Of a DNA stretch of 64,000 nucleotides, positions 34,608-43,482 are shown one piece after another. A model generated the notes under the pieces. That model did no database searches, was not told where the DNA came from, and saw only the letters and a program-made list of their open reading frames with translations. Positions within the stretch are counted from its first letter, which is position 1. The number at the start of each line of letters is the position of its first letter. The stretch lies in contig NZ_JBBAKG010000015.1 of the NCBI RefSeq assembly GCF_040403615.1, positions 1 through 64,000 of the forward strand, given 5' to 3'. This stretch comes from Haliscomenobacter sp040403615. GTDB taxonomy: Bacteria; Bacteroidota; Bacteroidia; Chitinophagales; Saprospiraceae. The translations under genes were made by a program, and so were the position numbers.

Positions 34608-36029
34608 CTACAACAACCTTTTGTGCAGCAACTCCACAATGCTTTTTACCCGCTTATTGTATGGCGGAAACAACATGCTGATGGTGCCAAATTTGCGCTC
34701 AATGATGGATTTTTCATTGGAAAAAGCTACAAATCCATGAAAACCCATGTATTTTCCAATTCCACTGTTGTTGACACCGCCAAAAGGCAAGTTTGGATTG
34801 CCATACCCCAACATGTAATCATTGAGCACCGTACCTCCGGCTGAAGTATTGTCTAAAATATAGCGAATAAATTGTCGATCCTTAGCTCCGATGTATAGGG
34901 TAAGTGGCTTAGGGCGCTGACGAATGATCTTGACCACCTCTTCTTTGCTGGAATACGGAATAACCGGAAGCAAAGGCCCAAAAATCTCTTCCTCCATAAT
35001 CAGCATGTCTTCACTGATGTTGCCAAGCAAGGTAGGCGGCACAAAGCGCTCGGCCTCGTTCCAAGTTCCACCAAGCAATTCTGTTGCCCCTTTGTCGAGG
35101 GCATCTTCATACAAGCGCCGCAAGCGCTGGTAATGCCGAGGACTCACAATGCGGCAATAGTCGGGGTTTTCAATGAGGTTTGCGGAGTTGGGATACATCC
35201 GTTCTACCCCCGCACCAAAGGCCTTGACAAAATCGTCAAATTTGGAGGCTTCTACCAGTGCGTAATCGGGTGCAATACAGGTTTGGCCATTGTTGAGGCA
35301 TTTTCCCCAGACCATGTTGTACGCCAAGGTACCAATTGAAGCGGAGGCATCCACAATTGCCGGCGATTTGCCCCCCAGTTCCAGGGTAACCGAAGCCAAA
35401 TTTTTCGCAGCAGCAGCCATTACTACCTTGCCAATCTGCGGACTTCCCGTGAAAAAAATGTGGTCAAAAGGCAGTTCCAACAAGGCAGTTGATACCGAGG
35501 CATCGCCTTCTACCAGGGCAACTTCTTCTTTTGGAAAAAGCGTCTCAATGGCCTTGGCCATGTAAGCTGAGGTATGCGGCGTGAGCTCAGAAGGTTTGAT
35601 GATCACCGTATTTCCTGCCGCGATGGCATAGATCAATGGTGAAAAAGTCAGGTTGAATGGGTAGTTCCAGGGCGAAATGATCAGGCAAACGCCCTTGGCT
35701 TCGTAGTGAATGGAGGATACCGTCCCCACCAATGAAATGGGCGTTGCCACTTTTTGAGGCCGCATCCAACGGCGCAGTTCGCGGCGGGCATGCAAGGCGT
35801 GGCTCTTGACTACCGCGATTTCCGAAATCATGACTTCAACTTCGGCCTTCTTAAAATCCTGGTACATGGCGTCTTTCAAGCCCTGCATTTCCTGGGCATC
35901 GTCCACGAAGCGAATGAGCTGGTTGAGGCGCTCAATGCGTTGGCTGGCGGTGGTATTGGCCATTTCAGGGGCATGCGCTTGTTGCTTTTGGAACAAGGTA
36001 GCGAGGTCTATTTGGGTGGTGGTTTTCAT
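34608..36029 (-). CDS. Aldehyde dehydrogenase (class 3/fatty aldehyde type)
   Basis: 473-residue NAD(P)-dependent enzyme oxidising aldehydes to acids. Catalytic Glu217 in LELGGKSPAIVD, Cys251 in NNGQTCIAPDY, and the cofactor motif FFTGSPQIGK near 192-201 are visible. The short N-terminus and PWNYPFNLTFSPLIYAIAAGN are typical of class 3 and CoA-independent fatty aldehyde dehydrogenases, and the C-terminus is hydrophobic (MLFPPYNKRVKSIVELLHKRLL). The ORF could extend 38 codons, but these translate a palindromic repeat. It is the last gene of the ALDH-SDR-SDR-FMO-TetR cluster. Confidence 0.92.
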   Translation of the reverse strand: MKTTTQIDLATLFQKQQAHAPEMANTTASQRIERLNQLIRFVDDAQEMQGLKDAMYQDFKKAEVEVMISEIAVVKSHALHARRELRRWMRPQKVATPISLVGTVSSIHYEAKGVCLIISPWNYPFNLTFSPLIYAIAAGNTVIIKPSELTPHTSAYMAKAIETLFPKEEVALVEGDASVSTALLELPFDHIFFTGSPQIGKVVMAAAAKNLASVTLELGGKSPAIVDASASIGTLAYNMVWGKCLNNGQTCIAPDYALVEASKFDDFVKAFGAGVERMYPNSANLIENPDYCRIVSPRHYQRLRRLYEDALDKGATELLGGTWNEAERFVPPTLLGNISEDMLIMEEEIFGPLLPVIPYSSKEEVVKIIRQRPKPLTLYIGAKDRQFIRYILDNTSAGGTVLNDYMLGYGNPNLPFGGVNNSGIGKYMGFHGFVAFSNEKSIIERKFGTISMLFPPYNKRVKSIVELLHKRLL

Positions 36030-36042
36030 TTTTTTGTCGGGG

Positions 36043-36090
36043 CGACCCTTTGTGGTCGCCCTGTTGGGGCGACCACAAAGGGTCGCCCAA
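36043..36090. repeat. GGGCGACC palindromic repeat pair
   Basis: GGGGCGACCCTTTGTGGTCGCCC and GGGGCGACCACAAAGGGTCGCCC lie side by side. Each is a near palindrome, and each is the reverse complement of the other. The pair ends 14 bases upstream of the aldehyde dehydrogenase start. A related GGGGCAACCACGTAGGGTTGCC element follows at about 36138-36160. Similar words occur at 55633-55744. Confidence 0.8.
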
Positions 36091-36159
36091 TTTTCCGCGG
36101 TCAACCCCGCCCTCCATTTCATGGATGGCGTTTTTTGGGGCAACCACGTAGGGTTGCCT

Positions 36160-36978
36160 CTACTTGAATTTTTCGATGTTGTATCCTTTCATGATCGTAT
36201 CCTCGTAATTGCTTGGGAATAACCGCGCAATCCTGTCCATAAATTTGGCATCCTTGCCCACCAATACCCGTTTTTCTTTGCGCTGAATGCCCTGGATGAT
36301 GCGGGTTGCGGCATCGGCAGAACTGGTTTTGGCCATGCGGTCGAATACATCCGAAAATTTGGCCAATCGATCTTGCTGGGAAGTATCGATGTTGCGCACG
36401 ATGTTGGTTTTGATGCCCCCGGGGTGTACACAAGTCACTGCGACGCTGGTTTTGGCCAATTCTTGCCGCAGAGTCTCCGTAAATCCGCGCACTGCAAACT
36501 TGGCTGTCACGTACGCCCCTTGATCGGGGTACGCCGCAATGCCAAAAATACTGGACACATTGACCAATGCTGCTTCAGGTCTTTCTTTCAAAAAAGGGAT
36601 GAATGCCTTCGAGCCGTAAATCACCCCCCACATGTTGATGTTGATCACTTTTTCAAACAGCTCATACGGCGTACTTTCGATTTTTTGTTGCAAAAAAGTG
36701 ATGCCCGCGTTGTTGATCACAATGTCAACTCCGCCAAAGCGATTCACGGTTTCCTGGGCAAAGTTGTACACTTCGGTGCGGTCGGCTACGCTAAAGGCGC
36801 GCCCACCAGCTTTACCACCGCTTTGCTCAATGATTTGGATGGTATCATTTAAGGTATCTTCATTCCAGTCATTGAGTACCACGGTAGCGCCTGCGCCGGC
36901 CAACTGGATGGCCAATTCGCGCCCCATCCCTGAACCAGCACCCGTAATGACGGCTATTTTTTTATTGAAATCTTTCAC
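36160..36978 (-). CDS. Short-chain dehydrogenase/reductase (SDR)
   Basis: 272-residue NAD(P)(H)-dependent oxidoreductase. Cofactor motif TGAGSGMG at 12-19, NNAG near 89-92, the catalytic Ser region VNVSSIFG near 139-146, and Tyr156/Lys160 (AYVTAK) are present. The C-terminal extension (EKRVLVGKDAKFMDRIARLFPSNYEDTI) is longer than in most classical SDRs and resembles those acting on lipophilic alcohols or ketones. It is placed between the ALDH and a second SDR on the same strand. Confidence 0.88.
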   Translation of the reverse strand: MKDFNKKIAVITGAGSGMGRELAIQLAGAGATVVLNDWNEDTLNDTIQIIEQSGGKAGGRAFSVADRTEVYNFAQETVNRFGGVDIVINNAGITFLQQKIESTPYELFEKVININMWGVIYGSKAFIPFLKERPEAALVNVSSIFGIAAYPDQGAYVTAKFAVRGFTETLRQELAKTSVAVTCVHPGGIKTNIVRNIDTSQQDRLAKFSDVFDRMAKTSSADAATRIIQGIQRKEKRVLVGKDAKFMDRIARLFPSNYEDTIMKGYNIEKFK

Positions 36979-37084
36979 ACGATCTGATTTTTTACATGAC
37001 TTGTCAATATTAGTTTTTTTGAAAAACTTCTCAAAGGTTTACAACAATTTTTTTGAGGTATATCTTTCTATAAAAAATTCCCCC

Positions 37085-37855
37085 TTACAATTGAAACTGC
37101 TGCCCATGCAGCCTTTGTCCACCGTCCACGTAAACGGTCTCTCCGGTGATGTACGCCGCATAGGGCGACACCAAAAATGCACACAACCAGGCCACTTCAT
37201 CCGTGCTGCCCAGGCGCCGCATGGGGATGGTTTCCGCCAGGCCATTCAGCATTTCTGGTGGGTAGTTTTCCAAACCCGAAGATTGGATGATGCCCGGCGC
37301 TACTGCATTGATGCGGATGTTGTATTTGCTCCACTCTACCGCCAGGGTTTTGGTGAGGTTGTCTACTCCCGCCCGGGCTGCCCCCGTATGCGCCATGCCC
37401 GGCACGCCCCGGTAAATGTTGACGATGATGTTCAGTATGGTGCCCTGCTTTTGGGGAATAAAAAAAGCATTGGCCATGATCTGTGTCATGTACCAGGTGC
37501 CGTTCAGGTTGTTGTTGATGACGGCATTCCAGCCTTTTTCGGCCATGTCTTCGGCGAGCGAAGGAAATTGGCCACCAGCATTGTTGACCAGAATGTCCAA
37601 ACGGCCTGCTTTTTCCTGGATAAAGGCGGCAAGACTGCGGATTTGCTCGGTATCCCGAATGTCGCAGACTTTGTAATCGCATTGCCCCAGGAGGCTCAAT
37701 GATTCCTGGGCTTTTTGCAGCTTTTCTTCCTTGCGGCCAGCAATGAATACCCTGGCGCCAGCTTGGAGCAGTTGTACTGCAATGGCATAACCAATGCCGC
37801 TGCCGCCGCCAGTTATCAGCGCTACTTGTTGATCAAAAACATTGGGTTGAAGCAT
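37085..37855 (-). CDS. SDR of the trans-2-enoyl-CoA reductase (PECR-like) branch
   Basis: 256-residue Rossmann-fold oxidoreductase. TGGGSGIG (15-22) and NNAGGQFPSLAEDMAEKGWN (91-110) match the human peroxisomal trans-2-enoyl-CoA reductase pattern. The usual YxxxK catalytic pair is replaced: the segment GMAHTGAARAGVDNLTK has TGAAR at 157-161. This replacement is also seen in PECR and dienoyl-CoA reductase relatives. The likely role is NADPH-dependent reduction of enoyl-CoA, or a related step in lipid or terpene catabolism. It sits in the ALDH/FMO cluster. Confidence 0.82.
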   Translation of the reverse strand: MLQPNVFDQQVALITGGGSGIGYAIAVQLLQAGARVFIAGRKEEKLQKAQESLSLLGQCDYKVCDIRDTEQIRSLAAFIQEKAGRLDILVNNAGGQFPSLAEDMAEKGWNAVINNNLNGTWYMTQIMANAFFIPQKQGTILNIIVNIYRGVPGMAHTGAARAGVDNLTKTLAVEWSKYNIRINAVAPGIIQSSGLENYPPEMLNGLAETIPMRRLGSTDEVAWLCAFLVSPYAAYITGETVYVDGGQRLHGQQFQL

Positions 37856-37927
37856 GAGTTGATGGATTGAGGTGGTAATGTGCTAGGCGTAAATCGAGGT
37901 AGTTGCCCACTGCGGTGCATTAGTAGT

Positions 37928-38043
37928 GGGGCAAAAATAAATGTTCATTTTTTTGAGCCAAAGGATTATTTGAGGCACTTAAAATGAATCGCTTACTCAT
38001 CTAATCCTTTGGCAAAATGAACATTTATTTTTTTATCGCCCCT
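37928..38043. repeat. Long inverted repeat overlapping the end of the flavin monooxygenase gene
   Basis: Left arm 37928-37967 (GGGGCAAAAATAAATGTTCA...CCAAAGGATTA) and right arm 38001-38043 (CTAATCCTTTGGCAAAATGA...GCCCC) pair over about 40 bases around a 33-base loop. The right arm includes the last codons and stop of the monooxygenase gene. Runs of A and T in the arms could serve as terminators in either direction. Confidence 0.8.
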
Positions 38044-39316
38044 TAGCCGGGATTTGTTTTTTTAAAGCCCGCTCAAACTCATGGGCGTGAACCTCGATGG
38101 TGTGTCGTTTGGCCTTGGTGAATTCTCGGTCGATGTGGTTGGCATCTTTTTCGGCCAATTCGGCCAGGTTAGGAGGCAAGCTCCAGCGTCCCATGATGTA
38201 ATTGGCCGCCAGTTTGGCCTGCAAGTCACTGTAGGGCCAAATGGCCCCCTGCGGCTGAAACAAACCAATAAAAACCAGCGTAGGGTGCTCGGCATGAAAC
38301 ATGCGCAAGTAAAGCGGAACGCGATCGGCTTCTTCGTAATTGATGAAATCCGAGGCAAAAAATGGTGTACTGATTTTATAACCCGTAGCCGCCAGGATGG
38401 TGTCATATTCTTCTTCCAGGCCGTTGGCAAAAGTGACTTTGCGGCCTTTCATGCTGGTAATTGCGGGACGGGGATGCACCTTGCCATGGCGGATTTTGTA
38501 CAGCAATTCTGAATTCACGGTAGGGTGCGCCTTGAGCACTGGAAAGGCTGGATCGGGGAGTCCATAATCCGAGTATTTCCCCACCTGAATGCGCAAACTC
38601 AATTGCCGCAAAAAACTCGCAATCGGCTTGGGAATCCATTGCATTTGATCGTTGAAGGTATCGGTGGGTTTGCCCATAAAAAACTTGGGAACAATGTATT
38701 GCGGCCCACGGGTGCTGATGGCTACAAAGTCAGCTACTCTGCTTATTTCTACTGCGCAATCGCAACCCGAATTGCCCGCTCCGATCACCAGCACTTTTTC
38801 ATGTTGAAACGGCGAAGCAGTTTTGTAACTGTGTGCGTGCAGGTATTTTCCGGTAAATTCACCTGGTAAAGCTTCAGGGTGGCGGGGTACATTGTGGTGG
38901 CCATTGGCAACCAGAAGATAATCAAAAATTTCTTGCTGGCCATTGTCCAGGCTAATGACCCAACGTTCAGCGTTGGTTTTTTCTGCTTTGAGTACGCGCG
39001 TATTGAATCGAATGTAGGGATACAAACCAAAATGCATTGCATAATCCTGAAAATACCTCAACAATTGGGCATGCGATGGATAATCTGGATATGCCTCAGG
39101 CATGGGAAAGTCCTGAAACTCCGACATTTTTTTGGAACTGATGATGTGGGTCGTTTCACAAACACTGGAGTGAGATTCCGCTGGCGAATACACCCAATTG
39201 CCCCCGATTTGGTTGTTTTGCTCGTAGCAAATTACCTCATTCGCTCCTGCTTGTAGCAGGTTTTTAAGGGTTGTTATTCCCGAACAACCCGCTCCGATTA
39301 CACAAATTCTTTTCAT
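38033..39316 (-). CDS. Flavin-containing monooxygenase
   Basis: 427-residue class B flavoprotein monooxygenase. The FAD-binding GAGCSG (8-13), the FMO signature FxGxxxHxxxY at Phe154-Tyr164 (FTGKYLHAHSY), and the NADPH site GAGNSG (179-184) are visible. FMOs oxygenate N, S or, in the Baeyer-Villiger type, ketones; distinguishing them needs more than the sequence. Clustering with SDRs and an ALDH suggests oxidation of an organic substrate that yields an alcohol or aldehyde. It is the first structural gene after the tetR-type regulator, 10 bases apart, and starts with MKRICVIGAG. Confidence 0.9.
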   Translation of the reverse strand: MKRICVIGAGCSGITTLKNLLQAGANEVICYEQNNQIGGNWVYSPAESHSSVCETTHIISSKKMSEFQDFPMPEAYPDYPSHAQLLRYFQDYAMHFGLYPYIRFNTRVLKAEKTNAERWVISLDNGQQEIFDYLLVANGHHNVPRHPEALPGEFTGKYLHAHSYKTASPFQHEKVLVIGAGNSGCDCAVEISRVADFVAISTRGPQYIVPKFFMGKPTDTFNDQMQWIPKPIASFLRQLSLRIQVGKYSDYGLPDPAFPVLKAHPTVNSELLYKIRHGKVHPRPAITSMKGRKVTFANGLEEEYDTILAATGYKISTPFFASDFINYEEADRVPLYLRMFHAEHPTLVFIGLFQPQGAIWPYSDLQAKLAANYIMGRWSLPPNLAELAEKDANHIDREFTKAKRHTIEVHAHEFERALKKQIPAKGR

Positions 39317-39326
39317 TTTTTTTGCG

Positions 39327-39962
39327 TTAAAGCTTGTCTGCCGTGGCGGTTATTTCCTGCAATAAACAAAGCCCTTTGGGTGTCAGGTGGGGCATTAACA
39401 GACTCCAAACCGTTTGCCGCGCTTCTTCAAAGTCAATATCGGCCATATCTTGCTTGCGCAAAACGTGCTGCACACACCAAAAAGTCATGATCATCCAGAG
39501 GGTATGCCCAATTCTGCGGTATTGGTTGGGTACCTGTTCGGGTTTAATGTTGCCCAGTTCTACCGAGAGTTGCATGACTACGTTCACGAACATAATTGAA
39601 TTTTCGTAAAACTGGCGTTGAAATTCGGCAATATCCGGGTAGTTGCGCAAAATATGAGGTCCATCTAATTGAATAAAAATGTACTTCTGTGCCAGTTTCA
39701 ATAAGGGTACAATCAACGAATTGATGTTTTCAAAAGAAGGGGAGTTTTGCATGTTTTGGAACATCTGTTGCCTTTCCAGGTCCAATTGTCGGTACACTTC
39801 CTCGATGATGTGTTCGTGGTTGGAAAAATGATAAGCAAGATTACCAACACTCATGCCAACGCTGTCGGCGATATGCTTGAGTGTCGTATTGTTCACCCCT
39901 TGTACATTGTACAATGTGATCGCTGCGTTGATGATCCGTTGCTTGGTAGGTTTAATGGCCAT
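39327..39962 (-). CDS. TetR family transcriptional regulator
   Basis: 211-residue one-component repressor-type protein. The N-terminal helix-turn-helix is visible at about 8-55 (KQRIINAAITLYNVQGVNNTTLKHIADSVGMSVGNLAYHFSNHEHI), and the rest is an all-helical ligand-binding domain. It is the promoter-proximal gene of the FMO-SDR-SDR-ALDH cluster, so it likely controls that cluster and itself. A TAACTTTG box at 40037-40044 on the minus strand may be its promoter. The ligand is unknown. Confidence 0.9.
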   Translation of the reverse strand: MAIKPTKQRIINAAITLYNVQGVNNTTLKHIADSVGMSVGNLAYHFSNHEHIIEEVYRQLDLERQQMFQNMQNSPSFENINSLIVPLLKLAQKYIFIQLDGPHILRNYPDIAEFQRQFYENSIMFVNVVMQLSVELGNIKPEQVPNQYRRIGHTLWMIMTFWCVQHVLRKQDMADIDFEEARQTVWSLLMPHLTPKGLCLLQEITATADKL

Positions 39963-40036
39963 GAAAATGAAGGCTAAAGCGAGGAAAATTCACTGAACTA
40001 TGTCCCGTTAAAATTAGGTTATTTTTCCAAACAGCT

Positions 40037-40044
40037 CAAAGTTA
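40037..40044 (-). promoter_or_regulatory. -7 box upstream of the TetR gene
   Basis: CAAAGTTA reads TAACTTTG on the minus strand, 74 bases upstream of the TetR start. The leader would be long enough to hold an operator. Confidence 0.4.
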
Positions 40045-40242
40045 ACATTCGTTAAGAAATATTGCTGTGGTGGCAGAAAGAAAAGATCCGTCAAAAAGTG
40101 CATATAAGTAACTCTGTTGATTTCTTATTCTTTTTTTAATCATTATTAATCATTTCATAATCAAATATTCACATTCAGTTAATATTAAACATACAATTTT
40201 GCTCCATTCAAAAAATACAATAGACGGCCACTTAATAATACA

Positions 40243-41133
40243 ATGAAACGGGAACTCGATCTTGTAATACTGTCAGATATTCATCTGGGCACCTACGGTT
40301 GCCACGCCAAAGAACTGCTGACCTATTTGAAAAACATCAAAGTAGGTGCATTGGTACTCAACGGTGATTTCATCGACATGTGGCAATTCCGCAAAAGCTA
40401 CTTTCCACAAGAACACTTGCAAATCATCCAACGCATTTTGCGCATGGCGGCCAAGGGAACGCAAGTATACTACATCACGGGCAATCATGATGATGCGTTG
40501 CGGCGCTATTCCAACTTCTCGTCTGGAAATATCCACTTGCGCGACACCCTGGAGCTACAAATCAAAGGAAAATCCTACTGGATGTTTCATGGAGACATCT
40601 TCGATCTCTTTATCAAGTATTCTCCATTCATTTCCAAATTAGGAGGCAAAGGCTACGATTATTTGATCTTATTGAACCGCTGGGTCAACAAAGTGCGGGC
40701 TTTTTTCGGATTGCCTCGCTTGTCTTTTTCCCAAAAGATCAAATACAGCGTCAAAGAGGCCATCAAGTTTGTCGACGATTTTGAAGAAAAGGCCATTGAT
40801 CTTGCTGCGGAGAAGGGCTTTGATTTTGTTGTATGCGGCCACATTCACCGCGCCCAAATCAAAACCATGGAGCGCCACGGCAAACAAGTAACCTACTTAA
40901 ATTCTGGTGACTGGGTTGAAAGCCTTACCGCTCTGGAGTTCAAATGGGGCGAATGGTCAATTTATGAATACAACGAAGCTGATTTTGCCATCAGCAATCC
41001 CCGTGTGCTGGTTCACCCTGCTACCCTCGAAGAAGAGGAGGATGAAGCTCCAACCGGTGAAGCACTAAGCACTGCTGCCATATTTGAGCAGATCGTCAAT
41101 CAGGCAGCACCCAAAAAACGAAGTGCGTATTAA
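40243..41133 (+). CDS. UDP-2,3-diacylglucosamine diphosphatase-like phosphoesterase (LpxH type)
   Basis: 296-residue calcineurin-like metallophosphoesterase. Metal ligands are visible in SDIHLG (Asp12, His14), GDFIDMW (Asp42), GNHDD (Asn81-His82) and GHIHR (199-203). The pattern with GNHD and the long insert fits the LpxH branch, which removes UMP from UDP-diacylglucosamine in lipid A synthesis, or the related LpxG family. A C-terminal acidic tail (EEEEDEAPTGEAL) is extra. Standalone gene; the leader 39963-40242 is AT-rich with no obvious motif. Confidence 0.8.
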   Translation: MKRELDLVILSDIHLGTYGCHAKELLTYLKNIKVGALVLNGDFIDMWQFRKSYFPQEHLQIIQRILRMAAKGTQVYYITGNHDDALRRYSNFSSGNIHLRDTLELQIKGKSYWMFHGDIFDLFIKYSPFISKLGGKGYDYLILLNRWVNKVRAFFGLPRLSFSQKIKYSVKEAIKFVDDFEEKAIDLAAEKGFDFVVCGHIHRAQIKTMERHGKQVTYLNSGDWVESLTALEFKWGEWSIYEYNEADFAISNPRVLVHPATLEEEEDEAPTGEALSTAAIFEQIVNQAAPKKRSAY

Positions 41134-41229
41134 GCTCATTTCCATCAAAGAGACTTACTTTAACCATTCAATAGCTGTTAGAGGTACAGGACAATAAAAG
41201 TGCTATACCTTTTTTTTTAATAATATTCC

Positions 41230-41237
41230 TACCTTTG
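41230..41237 (+). promoter_or_regulatory. -7 box of lepA
   Basis: TACCTTTG matches TAnnTTTG, 100 bases upstream of the lepA start. The leader contains a TTTTTTTTT run near 41269 but no clear hairpin. Confidence 0.5.
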
Positions 41238-41337
41238 CCCCGAAATTCGGAAGCATAGGTTTCCATTTTTTTTTTTTAGAACTTTGTGATCCAAATACCC
41301 CGAAACTTGTTTCGAGAAGGTACTATATTGAGGGAAT

Positions 41338-43131
41338 ATGAAGAACATTCGAAATTTTTGTGTAATTGCCCATATCGATCACGGTAAAAGTACCTTGTCT
41401 GACCGTTTGCTGGAATTCACCAAAACCATTGATAAGCGCAACATGGTTGCCCAGACTTTGGACAACATGGATCTGGAACGCGAACGTGGAATCACCATCA
41501 AGAGCCACGCCATTCAGATGAGTTATCCACATACCGATGGTGAGGTGTACACTTTCAATATGATCGATACTCCGGGACACGTTGACTTTTCCTATGAAGT
41601 ATCTCGTTCTATTGCCGCCTGTGAAGGCGCACTCTTGCTCGTTGACGCCTCCCAAGGCATTCAGGCTCAGACTATTTCCAATCTGTATCTGGCCATCGAG
41701 CACGACCTGGAGATCATCCCGGTGTTGAATAAAATTGACATGGAAAGTGCCATGATCGATGAGGTATCTGACCAGATTATCGATTTGATCGGTTGCAAAA
41801 AAGAAGACATTTTACTGGCCTCTGGCAAGACAGGTTTGGGTATTCAAGAAATCATGAATGCTGTTGTTGACCGTGTTCCAGCCCCCAAAGGTGATCCGGA
41901 AGCTCCGCTGCAAGCCTTGATTTTTGACTCCGTATTCAACTCCTTCCGTGGGGTAATCGCCTATTTCCGCATCCTCAATGGCCGCTTGACCAAAGGGGAA
42001 AAAATTCGCTTTTTCCATACTGGAAACGAATACCATGCAGATGAAGTGGGGATTTTGCAAATGAATCTGATTCCGCAACCCGTATTGGAAGCGGGCAATG
42101 TAGGCTACATCATCACGGGCATCAAAGAATCGCGTGAGATCAAAGTCGGGGATACCATCACCAATGCGCTCACGCCTTGTTCAGTAGGCATCCATGGTTT
42201 TGAGGACGTAAAACCGATGGTTTTTGCAGGCCTCTTCCCTATCGACAACGATGATTTTGAAGACCTCCGCGATAGTTTGGAAAAACTGCAACTCAACGAC
42301 GCTTCCCTAGTTTTTGAACCAGAAACATCGGTTGCCCTGGGTTTTGGATTCCGTTGTGGATTCCTGGGCATGTTGCACCTTGAAATCATTCAAGAACGCC
42401 TCTCCCGGGAGTTCAACATGGATGTGATCACCACCGTTCCCAACGTATCTTACTTTGCGACCAATACTAAAGGCGAGCAATTTGCGGTACGTACGCCTAC
42501 GGATTTGCCCGATCCCAACTACTTGCAAGAGGTACAAGAACCCTACATCCGGGCACAAATCATCACCAAGCCGGAATACATCGGGACCATCATGACCCTT
42601 TGTATGGAAAAGCGGGGGATTCTGATCCGTCAAACTTACCTCACCACTTATCGCGTAGAATTGACCTTTGAGATGCCTTTGGGGGAAATTGTTTTCGACT
42701 TTTACGATCGCCTCAAATCCATTTCTCGGGGATACGCTTCCTTCGATTATTCCATGATCGAATACCGGGCTTCCGATTTGGTGAAATTGGACATCAAACT
42801 GAATGGGGAAAATGTGGATGCGCTTTCCGCTCTCGTACACCGCACCAAAGCAGAGGCTTTTGGCCGCAAAATCTGCACCCGCCTCAAAGAACTGCTGCCT
42901 CGTCAGCAATTCCTGATTGCCATCCAGGCTGCGGTGGGTGCCAAAATCATCGCCCGCGAAACCATTTCCGCCCTCCGCAAGGACGTAACCGCCAAGTGTT
43001 ATGGTGGGGACATCTCTCGTAAGCGCAAATTGCTTGAAAAGCAGAAAGAAGGAAAGAAAAAGATGCGCCAGATCGGAAACGTAGAAGTGCCCCAAAAGGC
43101 ATTTTTGGACGTATTGAAGTTGACGGATTGA
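41338..43131 (+). CDS. lepA: Elongation factor 4 (LepA)
   Basis: 597-residue translational GTPase that back-translocates stalled ribosomes. G1 AHIDHGKSTLSDRLL (11-25), G3 DTPGHVDF near 78, and G4 NKIDM near 131 are intact, as is the conserved C-terminal domain end (RKRKLLEKQKEGKKKMRQIGNVEVPQKAFLDVLKL). The length is that of the family. It is monocistronic. A long antisense ORF across this gene is a shadow. Confidence 0.97.
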   Translation: MKNIRNFCVIAHIDHGKSTLSDRLLEFTKTIDKRNMVAQTLDNMDLERERGITIKSHAIQMSYPHTDGEVYTFNMIDTPGHVDFSYEVSRSIAACEGALLLVDASQGIQAQTISNLYLAIEHDLEIIPVLNKIDMESAMIDEVSDQIIDLIGCKKEDILLASGKTGLGIQEIMNAVVDRVPAPKGDPEAPLQALIFDSVFNSFRGVIAYFRILNGRLTKGEKIRFFHTGNEYHADEVGILQMNLIPQPVLEAGNVGYIITGIKESREIKVGDTITNALTPCSVGIHGFEDVKPMVFAGLFPIDNDDFEDLRDSLEKLQLNDASLVFEPETSVALGFGFRCGFLGMLHLEIIQERLSREFNMDVITTVPNVSYFATNTKGEQFAVRTPTDLPDPNYLQEVQEPYIRAQIITKPEYIGTIMTLCMEKRGILIRQTYLTTYRVELTFEMPLGEIVFDFYDRLKSISRGYASFDYSMIEYRASDLVKLDIKLNGENVDALSALVHRTKAEAFGRKICTRLKELLPRQQFLIAIQAAVGAKIIARETISALRKDVTAKCYGGDISRKRKLLEKQKEGKKKMRQIGNVEVPQKAFLDVLKLTD

Positions 43132-43200
43132 TCGGTTAATGTGCCGATGTGCTGATGCGCAGAATCCTGAAAATTTGTACTGGCCAATCTGCTTCGCTTC

Positions 43201-43310
43201 AAACTTGTCATTATTCTTTTCCAAAACTGCTTTAAAAAGTCGATTTTGGAAAAGAATAATGCTCATTTTCTGCCAAAATCGACTTTTAAAAGCAGTTTTG
43301 GCAGAAAATA
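43201..43310. repeat. Paired palindromes with mutually complementary cores
   Basis: Two adjacent hairpins: 43210-43260 (arms ATTATTCTTTTCCAAAA and TTTTGGAAAAGAATAAT, 17 bp perfect) and about 43264-43310 (arms ATTTTCTGCCAAAA and TTTTGGCAGAAAAT). Their inner stretches, CTGCTTTAAAAAGTCGA and TCGACTTTTAAAAGCAG, are reverse complements with one mismatch, so the two units could also pair as one larger structure. They lie between lepA and the ATPase remnant. Confidence 0.85.
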
Positions 43311-43317
43311 AAGGCTG

Positions 43318-43482
43318 ATGGACCTCGTCTTGCGCAATAAAATCGCTGCATTTATTCAAAGCACCAAGACGAAAAAATCCGTATTTCTAGTGATGCTGAC
43401 TACGTTTGGGTTGGTAAAAAATGAGTACGCCCGCTCGGTGGTGCAGAATGAATTGAAGATGGATGATTTGTTTGGAGGCTAA
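43318..43482 (+). pseudogene. C-terminal fragment of an AAA/archaeal-type ATPase
   Basis: 54 codons from an ATG at 43318 read MDLVLRNKIAAFIQSTKTKK and then SVFLVMLTTFGLVKNEYARS, ending KMDDLFGG. This resembles the C-terminus of Bacteroidota ATP-binding proteins of the archaeal ATPase type, where a sequence ending (Q)xxLxLDDLF is conserved. The N-terminal P-loop part is missing. The stop codon overlaps the last codons of the antitoxin gene on the other strand by 4 bases. It is probably a leftover of a deleted gene; a short functional protein is less likely. Confidence 0.55.

Noticed and set aside
36030..36143. N-terminal 38-residue extension of the aldehyde dehydrogenase ORF
   Set aside because: The extension is translated palindrome sequence and lacks conservation; the conserved N-terminus begins at 36029.
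42307..43359. 350-residue ORF antisense to lepA
   Set aside because: It lies opposite a highly conserved gene and runs into the palindrome downstream, with no recognisable motif; a shadow ORF.
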